DNA of 64,000 nt, taken from Streptomyces sp. GTDB taxonomy: Bacteria; Actinomycetota; Actinomycetes; Streptomycetales; Streptomycetaceae. How positions within the stretch are numbered: the first letter of the stretch is position 1; each line of letters starts with the position of its first letter. Made by a program: the position numbers and the translations under genes. The DNA is taken from contig NZ_JAEKKT010000140.1 of the NCBI RefSeq assembly GCF_019510245.1, positions 114,366-178,365 of the forward strand, written 5' to 3'. Below the pieces are notes generated by a model that saw only the letters and a list, made by a program, of their open reading frames with translations, made no database searches and had not been told where the DNA came from. Below, piece by piece: positions 16,827 through 25,900 of the stretch.

Positions 16827-17921
16827 TCAGTTTTCGGTGTCGAGTTGGATCTGCTCGATGTCGTTGTCCAGGAAGGTGGTCAGGTCCTGGGCTTCGGTGT
16901 AAACGGCCTCTTGTTCCAGGGCTGTGAGGGGGCGCAGGGAGCTGATGCGGAGTTGGTGGTCGCGCACGGTCCACGTGGCGGTGACGCGTCCGTCAACAAG
17001 GACGGTGCGGTGGCCTGTGACGGACAGACCGAGGTGGGGGGCGTCGATGATGCGGCTGCGGTCGTGGTAGCCGAGGATGGCGTTGTCGAAGGCCGGGAGG
17101 AACCGGACAGGGGCGGGAGTGTCAGGGTGGGGACGGGGTGCGTCGGGCAGGTCGAGCAGTTCGCGGCCGCGTTCGTCACGGAAGACGATGAGTTCTTCTC
17201 GGGCGGCTTTGACGGCGACGGGAAGGCCGGCGAGGCCGCACCAGGCACGTAGGTCCGCGCTGGCGGCAGGCCCGTACGCGGCGAGGTAGCGGCGCAGCAG
17301 TTGCTGTCCGACAGGATCACTGCCATCGACGGGCAGGGGGTCCAGGTCCCGTTCCAGCCAGGTACTCAACGGCAGGTTGCGTACGCCGGCGGTCTGGTGC
17401 CACAGGCCGCGGGGCGGGAGTTGGGCCATGGGGATGAGGGCTGCGATGAGCAGCTCGCCCAGGACACGGCGTGGTGGGCCAGGCCAGCGGTCTTCGAGAG
17501 CTTGTACGAGCTCGGTCATGGTGCGGGGCTGGTGGTCGGCCATGACCGCGCGGCCGGCTGCGGCGACCTCGTCCACGTCGATGCCGGCCAGTTCACGCCG
17601 GTATGTTCCCAGCACTCGCTGGCGCAGCATTGTGTCGTGGCGGGCTCGCCAGGTGACCACGTCGTCGGCGGTGACGAGGTGGACGGTGCGCCGCATCAGG
17701 TGAGTGCGCACCACCACGCGACCGGTCAGCGCATCGTCCAGTTGCTTGGGCTTGAAGCCGGACAGGCGGGACCACAGCCCGGTGAAGGGTTCCTGAGGAT
17801 CCTGTGCCTGCAGGCCGCACAGATGGGCCACTGCCTCCGACACGGATGTGTCGCTGCGCTTGAGCAGGTGCTGACGGGCGAGGGCGGCGCGATTGAGGGC
17901 ACGGGCGTCAAGAACAGTCAT
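16827..17921 (-). CDS. Winged-helix HTH_42 family protein, AlkZ-like DNA glycosylase candidate
   Basis: 364 residues. The sequence follows the HTH_42 (formerly DUF1006) family: ALNRAALARQHLLKRSD, EAVAHLCGLQAQDPQEPF, LWSRLSGFKPKQLDDAL, then MRRTVHLVTADDVVTW. In characterised AlkZ/YcaQ glycosylases a Q-x-Q pair in this first region is catalytic for unhooking interstrand crosslinks and alkylated bases; here QAQ is present at the equivalent spot (residue about 38). The C-terminal beta part (FLPAFDNAILGYHDRSRII, VLVDGRVTATWTV) also fits. Its start overlaps the stop of the aldo/keto reductase gene by 4 bases (ATGA), so the two are translationally coupled. Enzyme activity is inferred, not shown. Confidence 0.75.
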   Translation of the reverse strand: MTVLDARALNRAALARQHLLKRSDTSVSEAVAHLCGLQAQDPQEPFTGLWSRLSGFKPKQLDDALTGRVVVRTHLMRRTVHLVTADDVVTWRARHDTMLRQRVLGTYRRELAGIDVDEVAAAGRAVMADHQPRTMTELVQALEDRWPGPPRRVLGELLIAALIPMAQLPPRGLWHQTAGVRNLPLSTWLERDLDPLPVDGSDPVGQQLLRRYLAAYGPAASADLRAWCGLAGLPVAVKAAREELIVFRDERGRELLDLPDAPRPHPDTPAPVRFLPAFDNAILGYHDRSRIIDAPHLGLSVTGHRTVLVDGRVTATWTVRDHQLRISSLRPLTALEQEAVYTEAQDLTTFLDNDIEQIQLDTEN

Positions 17922-18955
17922 GGCATTCTCACGCGGGCGGCTCGCTCGTGGGACGGGCGTCGGCGCAGGTTCGTGTGGGTGAGGGAGGGAGGTACGTAGG
18001 AGACGTCCAGAGGGCTGATGTCGGTGCCGGGCGGGACGATTGCGTCGATCTTGTCGAGGATGTCGTCGCCGAGGGTGAGGGTGGCGCCGACGAGCAAGTC
18101 GTCCAGCTGGTCCATGGTGCGCGGGCCGATGATGGCGGCGGTGACGTCGGGGTGGCTGGTGGCGAAGGCCATGGCCACGTGCGTGAGGGAGTGGCCGGTT
18201 TCCTCGGCGAGGGTGAGCAGCTGCTCCACCGCGTCAAGCTTGCGTTCGTCGGTGAGGTGCCGGGAGACCCACTGCATGCGGGCGTTGTCGGGCCGCGGGG
18301 CGTTCTTGCGGTAGCGGCCGGTGAGCAGACCCATGGCCAACGGACTCCATACCAGAACGCCCAGGCCGTAGCGGCGGCAGGTGGGCAGGACCTCCCGCTC
18401 GATGCCGCGGTTGAGTATGGAGTAGGTGGGCTGCTCGGTTCGCAGGCGGTGCAGTCCACGCTGCTGGGACACCCACTGGGCCTCGACGATTTCCGAGGCT
18501 GGGAGGTTGGAGGAGCCGATCGCGCGGACCTTCCCGGCACGCACGAGGTCGGTGAGCGCGGAGAGGGTCTCCTCGATGTCGGTGTGCGGGTCGGGGTGGT
18601 GGATCTGGTAGAGGTCGATGTAGTCGGTTTGCAGCCGCTTGAGTGAGCCCTCGACCGCCTGGACGACCCAGCGCCGGGAGCTGCCCATGCGGTTGGGCTC
18701 CTCGCCCATCGGTCCGTTGAACTTGGTTGCCAGCACGACCTCGTCGCGGCGCCCTTTGAGGGCCTTTCCGACGATCTCCTCGGTCTCGCTGTAGCCATAC
18801 ACATCGGCGGTGTCGACAAAATTGATGCCCGCATCCAGCGCCTGGTGGATCATGCGCACGCAGTCGTCGTGATCAGGATTGCCCATTTTGCCGAACACCA
18901 TGGTGCCCAGGCAGTAAGCACTCACTTCGATGCCGGTCCGTCCCAGCTTCCGCAT
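17918..18955 (-). CDS. Aldo/keto reductase
   Basis: 345 residues from ATG 18955; a GTG two codons upstream is equally possible. Begins MRKLGRTGIEVSAYCLGTMV, the typical AKR start. Catalytic residues appear in NFVDTADVYGYSETEEIVGK (Asp and Tyr), VVLATKFNG (Lys) and QIHHPDPHT (His). The NADPH-binding end is AIIGPRTMDQLDDLLVGATL. A soluble (alpha/beta)8 barrel reducing carbonyls with NADPH, substrate unknown. Coupled to the downstream AlkZ-like gene through an ATGA overlap and separated from the upstream VOC gene by a strong terminator. Confidence 0.92.
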   Translation of the reverse strand: MRKLGRTGIEVSAYCLGTMVFGKMGNPDHDDCVRMIHQALDAGINFVDTADVYGYSETEEIVGKALKGRRDEVVLATKFNGPMGEEPNRMGSSRRWVVQAVEGSLKRLQTDYIDLYQIHHPDPHTDIEETLSALTDLVRAGKVRAIGSSNLPASEIVEAQWVSQQRGLHRLRTEQPTYSILNRGIEREVLPTCRRYGLGVLVWSPLAMGLLTGRYRKNAPRPDNARMQWVSRHLTDERKLDAVEQLLTLAEETGHSLTHVAMAFATSHPDVTAAIIGPRTMDQLDDLLVGATLTLGDDILDKIDAIVPPGTDISPLDVSYVPPSLTHTNLRRRPSHERAARVRMP

Positions 18956-18994
18956 CCTCACGGCCCCGTTTCCTTCCGCTGCTGTACGTGTTCG

Positions 18995-19051
18995 GTGCCT
19001 GCGCCGTCCGGGCCGCCCGTGCGGCTGCGGCGGCCCGGACGGCGCAGGCAC
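18995..19051 (-). terminator. Strong terminator after the VOC gene
   Basis: A perfect 23-bp inverted repeat (arms 18995-19017 and 19029-19051, starting GTGCCTGCGCCG) with an 11-base loop lies 20 bases past the stop of the minus-strand VOC gene and before the AKR start. Confidence 0.85.
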
Positions 19052-19070
19052 GTCAGGTCGGTCGGTAGGT

Positions 19071-19493
19071 TCAGCCGTTGTACGGAGCGGTGACGTCCAG
19101 GACCCAGGTAATGCCGAAGCGGTCGGTGAGCATGCCGTACAGCGGTGCCCACTGCGCAGGCTCCAGCGCACGCACGATGATCGAGCCCTCGGCGAACTTG
19201 CCCCACAGGGCGCTGATCTCCTCGGCGTCGTCGCCGCGCACGGAGACGAAGAACGGGTTCTCGCCCTGGTTCCAGGGCAGCTGCGAGGGCACGTCGTAGG
19301 CCATGACGTGGAAGCCGTTGTCGCCGGCCACCTCGCCCCACATCACCCAGTCCGCCTCGGCCTCGTTCTGGACGGCGCCCGCGTCCTTGTAGGTGACCGC
19401 GACAGTACGTCCGCCGAAGACGGACTGGTAGAAGTCCAGCGCCTCACGTGCAGTGCCCCGGAAGTTCAGGTGAGTGGTGGTCTTGAAAGGCAT
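19071..19493 (-). CDS. VOC/PhnB-like protein
   Basis: 140 residues from ATG 19493 (GGAG 7 bases upstream). Starts MPFKTTTHLNFRGTAREAL and runs DFYQSVFGGRTVAVTYKDAG, VMAYDVPSQLPW, NPFFVSVRGDDAEEISALWG, ITWVLDVTAPYNG: the PhnB-type half of the glyoxalase/VOC fold, often mis-named 3-demethylubiquinone methyltransferase. Likely a small metal-dependent or binding protein. It is divergent from a YafY-type regulator with an inverted repeat between them, a recurrent pair in actinomycetes, so the regulator probably controls it. Confidence 0.9.
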   Translation of the reverse strand: MPFKTTTHLNFRGTAREALDFYQSVFGGRTVAVTYKDAGAVQNEAEADWVMWGEVAGDNGFHVMAYDVPSQLPWNQGENPFFVSVRGDDAEEISALWGKFAEGSIIVRALEPAQWAPLYGMLTDRFGITWVLDVTAPYNG

Positions 19494-19612
19494 TGACCTG
19501 CTCCTTGCTCCATGTGATGAATACGCCGCCGGCCATCCAAGATCCAGCGGCGGCCGTCGTGACCAGGAGCGATGCCTCCCGAACGACTCGTATGCCACGA
19601 TGGCAGAGTTAG

Positions 19613-19629
19613 AGGACAGGTTGTGTCCT
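19613..19629. promoter_or_regulatory. Inverted-repeat operator for the YafY-type regulator
   Basis: AGGACA-GGTTG-TGTCCT, a 6-bp perfect repeat, lies 23 bases before the regulator's ATG at 19652 in the intergenic region shared with the VOC gene. Confidence 0.6.
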
Positions 19630-19651
19630 GTACTGCTGGGAAGCGGGTGTC

Positions 19652-20650
19652 ATGCATAAAACGTCCTCGCGGCTGCTCGCGCTGCTCTCCCTGCTTCAAA
19701 CGCACCGTGACTGGTCGGGAGAGGATCTCGCCGAACGTCTCGACATCACCTCGCGCACCGTGCGCCGTGACATCGACCGTCTACGTGAACTCGGCTACCC
19801 GATCACCACCGTCAAGGGACCGGCCGGCGGTTACCGACTGGAGGCCGGCACTACCCTGCCACCCCTGCTGTTCGACGACGGCCAGGCCGTCGCCCTGGCC
19901 GTCGCGCTGCAGACTGCGGCCGCCGGCACCACCGTCGCCGAAGACGCTTCCCGCGCCCTGGCCACCCTCCGCCAGGTCATGCCACCCCGCCTTCGCCACC
20001 ACATCGACCTGCTGCGCGCCACCACCGCGGTCCAACCGCCCGCGGCTCATGACACCCTCCAGGTCGCGGCTCAGGTCCTGATGGACCTGAGCCGCGTCAT
20101 CCATGCCCGCGAGGAACTGCGCTTCGACTACGCCCCAAGCTCAAGCACCGCCGATCACCCTCGCCGTGTACAACCCCACCACCTGGTCACCTGGCGTCAT
20201 CACTGGTACCTCGTGGCCTGGGATCTCCATCGCGAGGACTGGCGTACCTTCCGCGTCGACCGCATCCGGCCCCGCACACCCACCGGCCCCCGCTTCACCC
20301 CTCGTGAACTCCCCGGCGGCAACGTCTCCACCTTCATCACCAGCCGATTCCGCGGCAACGACGGCACCACCATCGACTGGCCCTGCCAAGGCGAAGTCAT
20401 CCTCCGCCTCCCGGCCGCCAACGTCGCACCCTTCGCCCAGGACGGAATCGTTGAGGAACTCGGCCCCCGCCACTGCCGACTCATCCTCGGCTCCTGGTCA
20501 TGGACCGGACTCGCCGCCGCCATCGGACGCTTCGACACCGATATCGAAGTCATCGGCCCACCGCAACTGGCCACCGCATTCGGGGACCTCGCCGCCCGCT
20601 ATGCCCACGCCGCACGCACCACAGGACCAGAGACCGGCCCGGCGCGGTGA
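19652..20650 (+). CDS. YafY-type transcriptional regulator (HTH_11 plus WYL)
   Basis: 332 residues. N-terminal HTH_11: SSRLLALLSLLQTHRDWSGE, LAERLDITSRTVRRDIDRL, then RELGYPITTVKGPAGGYRL, diagnostic for the YafY/DeoR-like group. Middle and C-terminal parts match a WYL ligand-sensing domain (LRFDYAPSSSTADHPRRVQP, HHWYLVAWDLHREDWRTFRV, DRI). WYL proteins often bind single-stranded DNA or small ligands and repress divergent genes. It faces the PhnB-like VOC gene across a 158-base region containing the AGGACA inverted repeat. Confidence 0.92.
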   Translation: MHKTSSRLLALLSLLQTHRDWSGEDLAERLDITSRTVRRDIDRLRELGYPITTVKGPAGGYRLEAGTTLPPLLFDDGQAVALAVALQTAAAGTTVAEDASRALATLRQVMPPRLRHHIDLLRATTAVQPPAAHDTLQVAAQVLMDLSRVIHAREELRFDYAPSSSTADHPRRVQPHHLVTWRHHWYLVAWDLHREDWRTFRVDRIRPRTPTGPRFTPRELPGGNVSTFITSRFRGNDGTTIDWPCQGEVILRLPAANVAPFAQDGIVEELGPRHCRLILGSWSWTGLAAAIGRFDTDIEVIGPPQLATAFGDLAARYAHAARTTGPETGPAR

Positions 20651-20689
20651 GAACAGAACTCACGGCATGACCATGCCGGCGGACCGGCA

Positions 20690-20879
20690 AGCCGATCTGG
20701 ACCGGCTGGACTCGACCCCCGGCATCGGCCGGCTTGCCGCAGAGATCATCTTCACGGAGACGGGAGGGGACACGACGCGTTGCACCTCGCCTCGTGGATC
20801 GGTGTCCGTCCTGGCCAGAACGAATTAGCGGGGGTGAACAGTCCGGCCGCACCCGACAGGGCAACAGCAACCTCAAGAG

Positions 20880-20890
<11 letters not shown>
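20690..20890 (+). pseudogene. IS110-family transposase fragment, frameshifted
   Basis: Successive plus frames encode LDSTPGIGRLAAEIIFTETG, LASWIGVRPGQNELAGVN and NSNLKRVL, the conserved order of the Tnp20 (C-terminal) domain of IS110 transposases. The frame breaks near 20780 and 20850, and the N- and C-termini are missing. It joins directly to an unrelated SDR fragment. Confidence 0.6.
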
Positions 20891-21126
<236 letters not shown>

Positions 21127-21189
21127 CACGGTGGCAGGTGACCGCCTCAGCCTCGATCTGCTCTGAAGATCCTCGTCCGATCAGCCGTC

Positions 21190-21742
21190 GGTGCGGGGTT
21201 CGAGGGTCATGTCGTAGTCGAGCTGGGTGAGTTGGCCGAGGGTCTGCGGGTCTGCCGGGACTTGCGGATGCGGTTGATGAAGTGGTCGGCGCCGAGGTCC
21301 TGGTAGGGGGTGTCACCGGTGAGGATGTGCCAGACGGCGACGAGGATCGAGTGCTCGACGGCGACGAGGGCGCGTTTCTTGCCCCGGTGGCCGACCAGGC
21401 GCCGGAACTGGGCAGCGAGGTAGGTGTTCTTCGAGCGGGCCGCTGCGGCGGCAGCGTTGCCCAGGGCTCCCTTGAGCCAGGCATTCACCGTGGCGGGTGC
21501 GTCCGCTGGTGACCTTGCCGGCGGATTCGTGGTTGCCCGGGCAGGCCTCGGACCGGGAGGCGAGGTGGCCGGCTGTGGGGAAGCGCCGCATGTCGACCCC
21601 GATCTCCGCGACCACGAGTTGGGCTGCGGTGAGACTGATTCCCGGGATGGTCACCAGCAGCTCCAGCTGGCGCCGGTAGGGCTCAAGGCGGCGGTCGATC
21701 TCGGTGGTGAGCCCTTTGACCGTGGCTGTGGCGGCGTCAATG
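21190..21742 (-). pseudogene. Second IS110-family transposase remnant, frameshifted
   Basis: The minus strand reads TVKGLTTEIDRRLEPYRRQL, LLVTIPGISLTAAQLVVAEI, then HLASRSEACPGNHESAGKVT. After a one-base shift it continues NAWLKGALGNAAAAAARSKN, RRLVGHRGKKRALVAVEHSI and LVAVWHILTGDTPYQDLGAD, the complete Tnp20 domain and tail of an IS110 transposase. The N-terminal DEDD domain is missing and the frame is broken near 21490. Opposite orientation to the fragment at 20690. Confidence 0.7.
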
Positions 21743-21787
21743 CGTTACCTCTGCTCGACTCCCCGCAACGGCCGCGGCCATGCTAGG

Positions 21788-21805
21788 TTATAGGTCGACC
21801 ACTAA
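21788..21805. promoter_or_regulatory. Palindromic operator upstream of the SnoaL-like gene
   Basis: TTA-TA-GGTCGACC-AC-TAA: a perfect GGTCGACC core with symmetric TTA/TAA ends, 14 bases before the ATG at 21819. A good candidate site for the TetR protein encoded downstream. Confidence 0.55.
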
Positions 21806-21818
21806 TTCAGGAGTGAAG

Positions 21819-22292
21819 ATGACAGTCCAGGAAGACGACGCCGCCCGCCGCACCGCTGCCCAGCACGCCGTGGCAGAGCACCTGCGCCTCACCGCTGCCG
21901 GACAGACCGAGGAGTGGGTGAAGCTGTTCACCCCGGACGCGGTGCTCGAGTTCCCGTACGCGCCGGCCGGCGTGCCCCAGCGGGTAACGGGGCGAGACGC
22001 CCTGCGTGCGCACATGAGCAACTTTCCCGAGACCTTTGACGTCGAGTTCGTCGACCTGGTGTTCCACGAGACGGCCGATCCGAGTCTGGTGATCGCCGAA
22101 TTCCGCTCGACGGGCACGGCGCTGCCGACCGGCAAGCCGTACGAGCAGACATGCATCTCCGTCGTCCGGACCGATGACGACGCGCGCATCACCCACTACC
22201 TGGACTACTGGAACCCGCTGGTGGCGATCGAGGCGCTCACACCCCACGACGTGCCGTCCGACCCTGACCTCAGCGTGACTTTTGGAGGCTGA
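21819..22292 (+). CDS. SnoaL/NTF2-like protein
   Basis: 157 residues from ATG 21819 (AGGAG 6 bases upstream). The fold signature is visible: HLRLTAAGQTEEWVKLFTPD, AVLEFPYAPAGVPQRVTGRD, LRAHMSNFPETFDVEFVDLV, then YEQTCISVVRTDDDARITHY, LDYWNPL. Members are small cone-shaped proteins acting as isomerases, cyclases or binding proteins; the substrate here is unknown. It is followed 26 bases later by a TetR gene on the same strand, and a palindrome overlaps its promoter, so it is probably the target of that regulator. Confidence 0.88.
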   Translation: MTVQEDDAARRTAAQHAVAEHLRLTAAGQTEEWVKLFTPDAVLEFPYAPAGVPQRVTGRDALRAHMSNFPETFDVEFVDLVFHETADPSLVIAEFRSTGTALPTGKPYEQTCISVVRTDDDARITHYLDYWNPLVAIEALTPHDVPSDPDLSVTFGG

Positions 22293-22318
22293 GGGGGAAG
22301 CCTGTTTAACTGATCGCC

Positions 22319-22867
22319 ATGCCCGCCGCCGGTACCAGCACGAAGAGCGACGAACGACGTCGGACCATCATGGCCGCCGCGGTCGATTGCTTCGCGCAAA
22401 AAGGCTTCTACGGTACGACTACGCACGAGATCGCAGACTGGGTCGGCATCTCCCAGCCGTATCTCTATCGCCTGTACCCGAACAAGGAAGCGCTGTTCGC
22501 GGCGGCGGTCGACCACGTGTCCGTCGTCATGACCGAAACGCTGGTCGCCCACTCGCCGGCGTCGGGTGGGGCCGGGTCGGCGCCCGAGGCGGCGCTGGAT
22601 GCGGCGCGCGGCGCCTACGCCGCGCTCGTCGCGGACCGCAACATCCTGCGTTTCCTCATGCACGCGAACTGTGCCGCCGGCGAGCCGCTGGTAGCAGAGG
22701 CCGTGCGCCGGTGCTACGCCAAGCAGGTTGACACCGTTCGGCAACTGCTGGGCGACGACGACGCCGTGCGGCGCTGGTTCGGCGCCGGAATGCTCGACAA
22801 CGTAGTCGCCGTGCTGGGTCTGGCCGACATCGATGAGCCGTGGGCGCACGTCCTCGCCGCTCGATGA
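22319..22867 (+). CDS. TetR-family regulator
   Basis: 182 residues. HTH: RRRTIMAAAVDCFAQKGFYG, TTTHEIADWVGISQPYLYRL, YPNKEALFAAAVDHV, a canonical TetR N-terminus. The C-terminal helical domain is not diagnostic. It forms a likely two-gene operon with the SnoaL-like gene. The sequence after its stop runs straight into the 3' end of a decayed minus-strand gene. Confidence 0.92.
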   Translation: MPAAGTSTKSDERRRTIMAAAVDCFAQKGFYGTTTHEIADWVGISQPYLYRLYPNKEALFAAAVDHVSVVMTETLVAHSPASGGAGSAPEAALDAARGAYAALVADRNILRFLMHANCAAGEPLVAEAVRRCYAKQVDTVRQLLGDDDAVRRWFGAGMLDNVVAVLGLADIDEPWAHVLAAR

Positions 22868-23197
22868 CCCGACACCGGCAGTTCGGCGATGAGGGCCGGG
22901 TCTTCCTCGTAGGCGAGCTCGGCCGCTGGAACTCGGCTTCTTCGCCCAGCCGCGGGCAGGCTTCTTCCGGGTCAGCCTCCTCCCGGGCGGGCATCGGGGC
23001 GACGACTGCGGCGGCCTCCGCCGCGGCCCGGTCCTGCCTGGCCACCCGGTTCAGGACCGCTCGGCGATCACGAACTCCTCCCGCTCGGCCTGGACCTCCT
23101 GCAACTGCCTGGCCAACTCCACAGCGAGCGTGTCCAGTTCACTCCGGCGAGCCGTGATCCGCTCCAGCTTCCGCGTCCCCACCCTCTTAGCCTTGAT
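22868..23197 (-). pseudogene. Small coiled-coil gene disrupted by an IS1380 element
   Basis: The minus strand encodes KAKRVGTRKLERITARRSEL, DTLAVELARQLQEVQAEREE, FVIAER and, after a one-base shift near 23055, VLNRVARQDRAAAEAAAVV. It is an Arg/Glu-rich coiled coil like a family of about 130-residue proteins common in Streptomyces accessory DNA. Its 5' end is fused in frame to the IS1380 transposase and its own frame is broken. Confidence 0.45.
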
Positions 23198-24790
23198 CCA
23201 CCGACGTGTCTGAAAGTGATCTTCTGACGGGTTTCCGAGCCGGTGTTGGATCGGCCGATGGGCATGGGCATGGGCATGCTGTATCCGCTGGTTGCCCAGC
23301 TTTTCCACGTTTCGGTTCTGGTCGGGTCCTGGCGGGCGGGGTGGGCAGGGGCTGTCAGGCGGGTTCTGGTGGGCGGTGGACGGTGTCGAACAGCGTGTCC
23401 AGGCGTGCTGCCGTCGCCGGTTATGCGGTAGGTGCAGGGTGATACGGCGGGCGGAGCGGGCGATCCGGGCGGGGACACGGATCAGGTGGGCGCGGAGGGT
23501 GGCGGTGGTGGCCTTGGCGTGGAAGGCGGAGGCCAGTGAGCCGGTGGCGCGTAGCAGGTTGTAGGCCATCGCCCACAGGGTGAGCCAGGCGGCGTTGGCG
23601 TTGAAGTGCCCGGAGGGCAGGTGGGCCAGGGCGGAGGCTTTGTTGTCGGCGATGACCTGTTCGACGACGGCATGGTGACGGTGTTCCCGCTCGGCCACGA
23701 GTGTCGGCGCGGGGTTGTCGGTGAAGAACGGGTGGTGGCGCCAGACGGGGAACAACTCGCCCTGCTCACCGATGACGGCGGGTTTGGCCAGGTCACGGAC
23801 GCGGCGCACGATCAGCCGTGCGGTGACTCGCTCGCTCTTCTTGCGGCTGGCGAACGCGGTGTACGCGGGTATCTCGGCGACTTCGGCGTCGGAAACGAGG
23901 ACGCCGGTCTCAGGGTCGGGCACGGCGGTGGGGTAGGTGATCTGCTGCCAGGCGGTGGCGGGGATGGCGGCGATGGCCCGTTTGACGGAGGGGTTCATCC
24001 CGGTGGTGATGGAGAAGCGGGCGCCGGCCCGGCGGCAGGCGGCGATGACACCGGCGTTGTAGAACTGGGAGTCCGCGCGCAGGATGCGGGTTCCGGTGCA
24101 GCCTGCCTCGACGGCGGTGGCTAGGGCCTCGGCGGCGAATTTCGGAGCGCCGCGGGAGTCGGCGGCTTTGCCGCGGCGCATCCGTACTGTGGCGATCACC
24201 GGCCGGGAGGCAGGGGTGCAGATGGTGGCAAGCAGGGGGTGCAGGGTGCGGATGCCCTTGAACCGGCCGTACTCGGCGCCCTGCTTGGTCCGGCCGTAGA
24301 CGCGTTTGTGGGTGGAGTCGATGTCGATGAACGGCTTCTCGCCGGAGCCGAGCAGCAGCGGGGTGTGCGCGGCCAGTTCACCGAGGAATCTGCGGTGGAC
24401 GGCGTGGAGTTGGAGGGCGTGGCCGTCGGTGAACGCGCGCAGGAACGTCCCCAGCGTGGACGGGGCGCGGATACCGCCGAACACGGTGGGCATCGCACCG
24501 TGCCGCAGGACGTCCAGGTCGTCGATGCTGCCCGCGCCCACGACCATGCCGCCCACGATGCTGGTGACCTTGGCGTCCGCCGCCGCACCCGCGCCGTTCT
24601 TCGCCCCGGTCAGCTTCACCTTCCCCGCGATCAGCCGCGACAGCCCGCACCGCTCGGCCAGCCGCATCACCGGGACCAGCCCGGCATGCGCGATCAGATT
24701 CGCGTCATCGAACGCAGCGGAGACCGCCGCCGGAGTGTGGCAAACTTTTGCCTTGCCGAGTGTGCGTGATGGTTGTGCGGTAACTCCCAT
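23051..24790 (-). CDS. IS1380-family transposase with read-through into disrupted target gene
   Basis: 579 residues, longer than the roughly 460-500 usual for IS1380. The DDE core is intact: FIDIDSTHKRVYGRTKQGAE (first Asp), TRILRADSQFYNAGVIAACR (second Asp), and HHAVVEQVIADNKASALAHL (Glu). N-terminal landmarks AAFDDANLIAHAGLVPVMRL and GAGSIDDLDVLRHGAMPTVF are typical. The last 60 or so residues (from KAKRVGTRKLER) belong to the coiled-coil gene into which the element appears inserted, so the natural stop of the transposase has been lost or lies past the element end. Terminal inverted repeats could not be resolved by eye. Probably a recent insertion. Confidence 0.88.
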   Translation of the reverse strand: MGVTAQPSRTLGKAKVCHTPAAVSAAFDDANLIAHAGLVPVMRLAERCGLSRLIAGKVKLTGAKNGAGAAADAKVTSIVGGMVVGAGSIDDLDVLRHGAMPTVFGGIRAPSTLGTFLRAFTDGHALQLHAVHRRFLGELAAHTPLLLGSGEKPFIDIDSTHKRVYGRTKQGAEYGRFKGIRTLHPLLATICTPASRPVIATVRMRRGKAADSRGAPKFAAEALATAVEAGCTGTRILRADSQFYNAGVIAACRRAGARFSITTGMNPSVKRAIAAIPATAWQQITYPTAVPDPETGVLVSDAEVAEIPAYTAFASRKKSERVTARLIVRRVRDLAKPAVIGEQGELFPVWRHHPFFTDNPAPTLVAEREHRHHAVVEQVIADNKASALAHLPSGHFNANAAWLTLWAMAYNLLRATGSLASAFHAKATTATLRAHLIRVPARIARSARRITLHLPHNRRRQHAWTRCSTPSTAHQNPPDSPCPPRPPGPDQNRNVEKLGNQRIQHAHAHAHRPIQHRLGNPSEDHFQTRRWIKAKRVGTRKLERITARRSELDTLAVELARQLQEVQAEREEFVIAERS

Positions 24791-24992
24791 CTTCGCAGGT
24801 CAGCAGGCACCTCTCTTCGATTCCTTATCCACAGGACACGGGCTGACCGGTAGCCCCCGGCTCGTGCCTGCCCCGTGGCGACCGGTGACACGGGAGCGGT
24901 GGAGCGGCTGCTGCGGCAGCAGTTGGCGTACACGCCGCCGACATGAGGGAGAGTCCGTGCCCCGGGCTCGTCGGAGGGCACGGACGCACTGG

Positions 24993-25370
24993 CTACGCCT
25001 GCACGATGCGCTCCACCAACTCCGGGACCCATTCCACGTACTCGACCTCTGCGCCACCGTGATGGCGCGCGTACAGGAACCGACCGGTGGCGCTGGCGCT
25101 TTCCGGTGTGGTGATCTCGGCGCCGGCGGTCGCGAGCGTCTTGGTCAGGGTATCGAGGTCGTCGACGATCACGGTGGCGCTGGCGTGGGAATAGCGGGCA
25201 CGCTCCGCAGGCGGCCCTGCGATGACGAGGAAGTCACCGATCGCTGCGAGTTCGATGGAGTCGAAGGCGAAGCGGAGATCGGGTTCTGCACCGGTCAGTT
25301 CCCGCAGCAGTGCCAGCGACTTGTCCAACTCGTCGGTCCACAGGCGTGCGTACGTCTTGAGAATGGTCAT
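24993..25370 (-). CDS. VOC-family (glyoxalase-like) protein
   Basis: 125 residues. MTILKTYARLWTDELDKSLA, LLRELTGAEPDLRFAFDSIE, GDFLVIAGPPAERARYSHAS, ATVIVDDLDTLTKTLATAGA, GRFLYARHHGGAEVEYVEWV: one full beta-alpha-beta3 pair of the VOC fold, with Glu in EVEYVEW as a possible metal ligand. Divergent from an HxlR regulator 95 bases away, so probably its target. Metal and substrate unknown. Confidence 0.85.
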   Translation of the reverse strand: MTILKTYARLWTDELDKSLALLRELTGAEPDLRFAFDSIELAAIGDFLVIAGPPAERARYSHASATVIVDDLDTLTKTLATAGAEITTPESASATGRFLYARHHGGAEVEYVEWVPELVERIVQA

Positions 25371-25465
25371 GGCGTGTCCTCACGGTAACTTGTGAATACC
25401 TGGGAACCGTAGGAGAGTGAAGAGGTCAGAGGGAAGAACGCACTTTTGCGAGAGAAGGGCACCTG

Positions 25466-25900
25466 GTGGTTACCGAAGAGGTCAGGCGCGCTTCGGAGGA
25501 CGCCGATGTGACGCGCGCCCACTCCCTGGCGCGTGAGATCTTCTCCGGCATCGCGAACAAGTGGACGCTGCTGGTGGTCAGCATCCTCGGCGAGCGCACC
25601 CTGCGCTTCACGCAACTTCGCGGTGAGATTGAGGGCATCAGCCACAAGATGCTCACGCAGACGCTGCGCGGCCTCGAACGCGATGGGCTCGTCGAGCGCA
25701 CCGTCTACCCGACCGTGCCGCCGCGCGTGGAATACACGCTCACGGACGCGGGTCAGGCGCTGCGGCACACCGTCTACGGCATGTGCGCATGGACTCGCCG
25801 GTACCTGGAACACATCGAGGAATCCCGCGAACGATTCGACCGGGCGCCACAGACCGCGGCCACGTCCGTCAAGAGCCGACCGGCGTCAGCCGGTCGCTAA
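25466..25900 (+). CDS. HxlR-family transcriptional regulator
   Basis: 144 residues from GTG 25466. Winged helix of the HxlR type: LAREIFSGIANKWTLLVVSI, LGERTLRFTQLRGEIEGISH, KMLTQTLRGLERDGLVERTV, YPTVPPRVEYTLTDAGQALR. The NKWTLLVV and ISHKMLTQTLR segments are diagnostic. HxlR proteins usually respond to aldehydes or redox stress and control a divergent gene, here the VOC protein. The spacer contains a weak ACGGT/ACCGT inverted repeat (25382-25410). Confidence 0.9.
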   Translation: MVTEEVRRASEDADVTRAHSLAREIFSGIANKWTLLVVSILGERTLRFTQLRGEIEGISHKMLTQTLRGLERDGLVERTVYPTVPPRVEYTLTDAGQALRHTVYGMCAWTRRYLEHIEESRERFDRAPQTAATSVKSRPASAGR

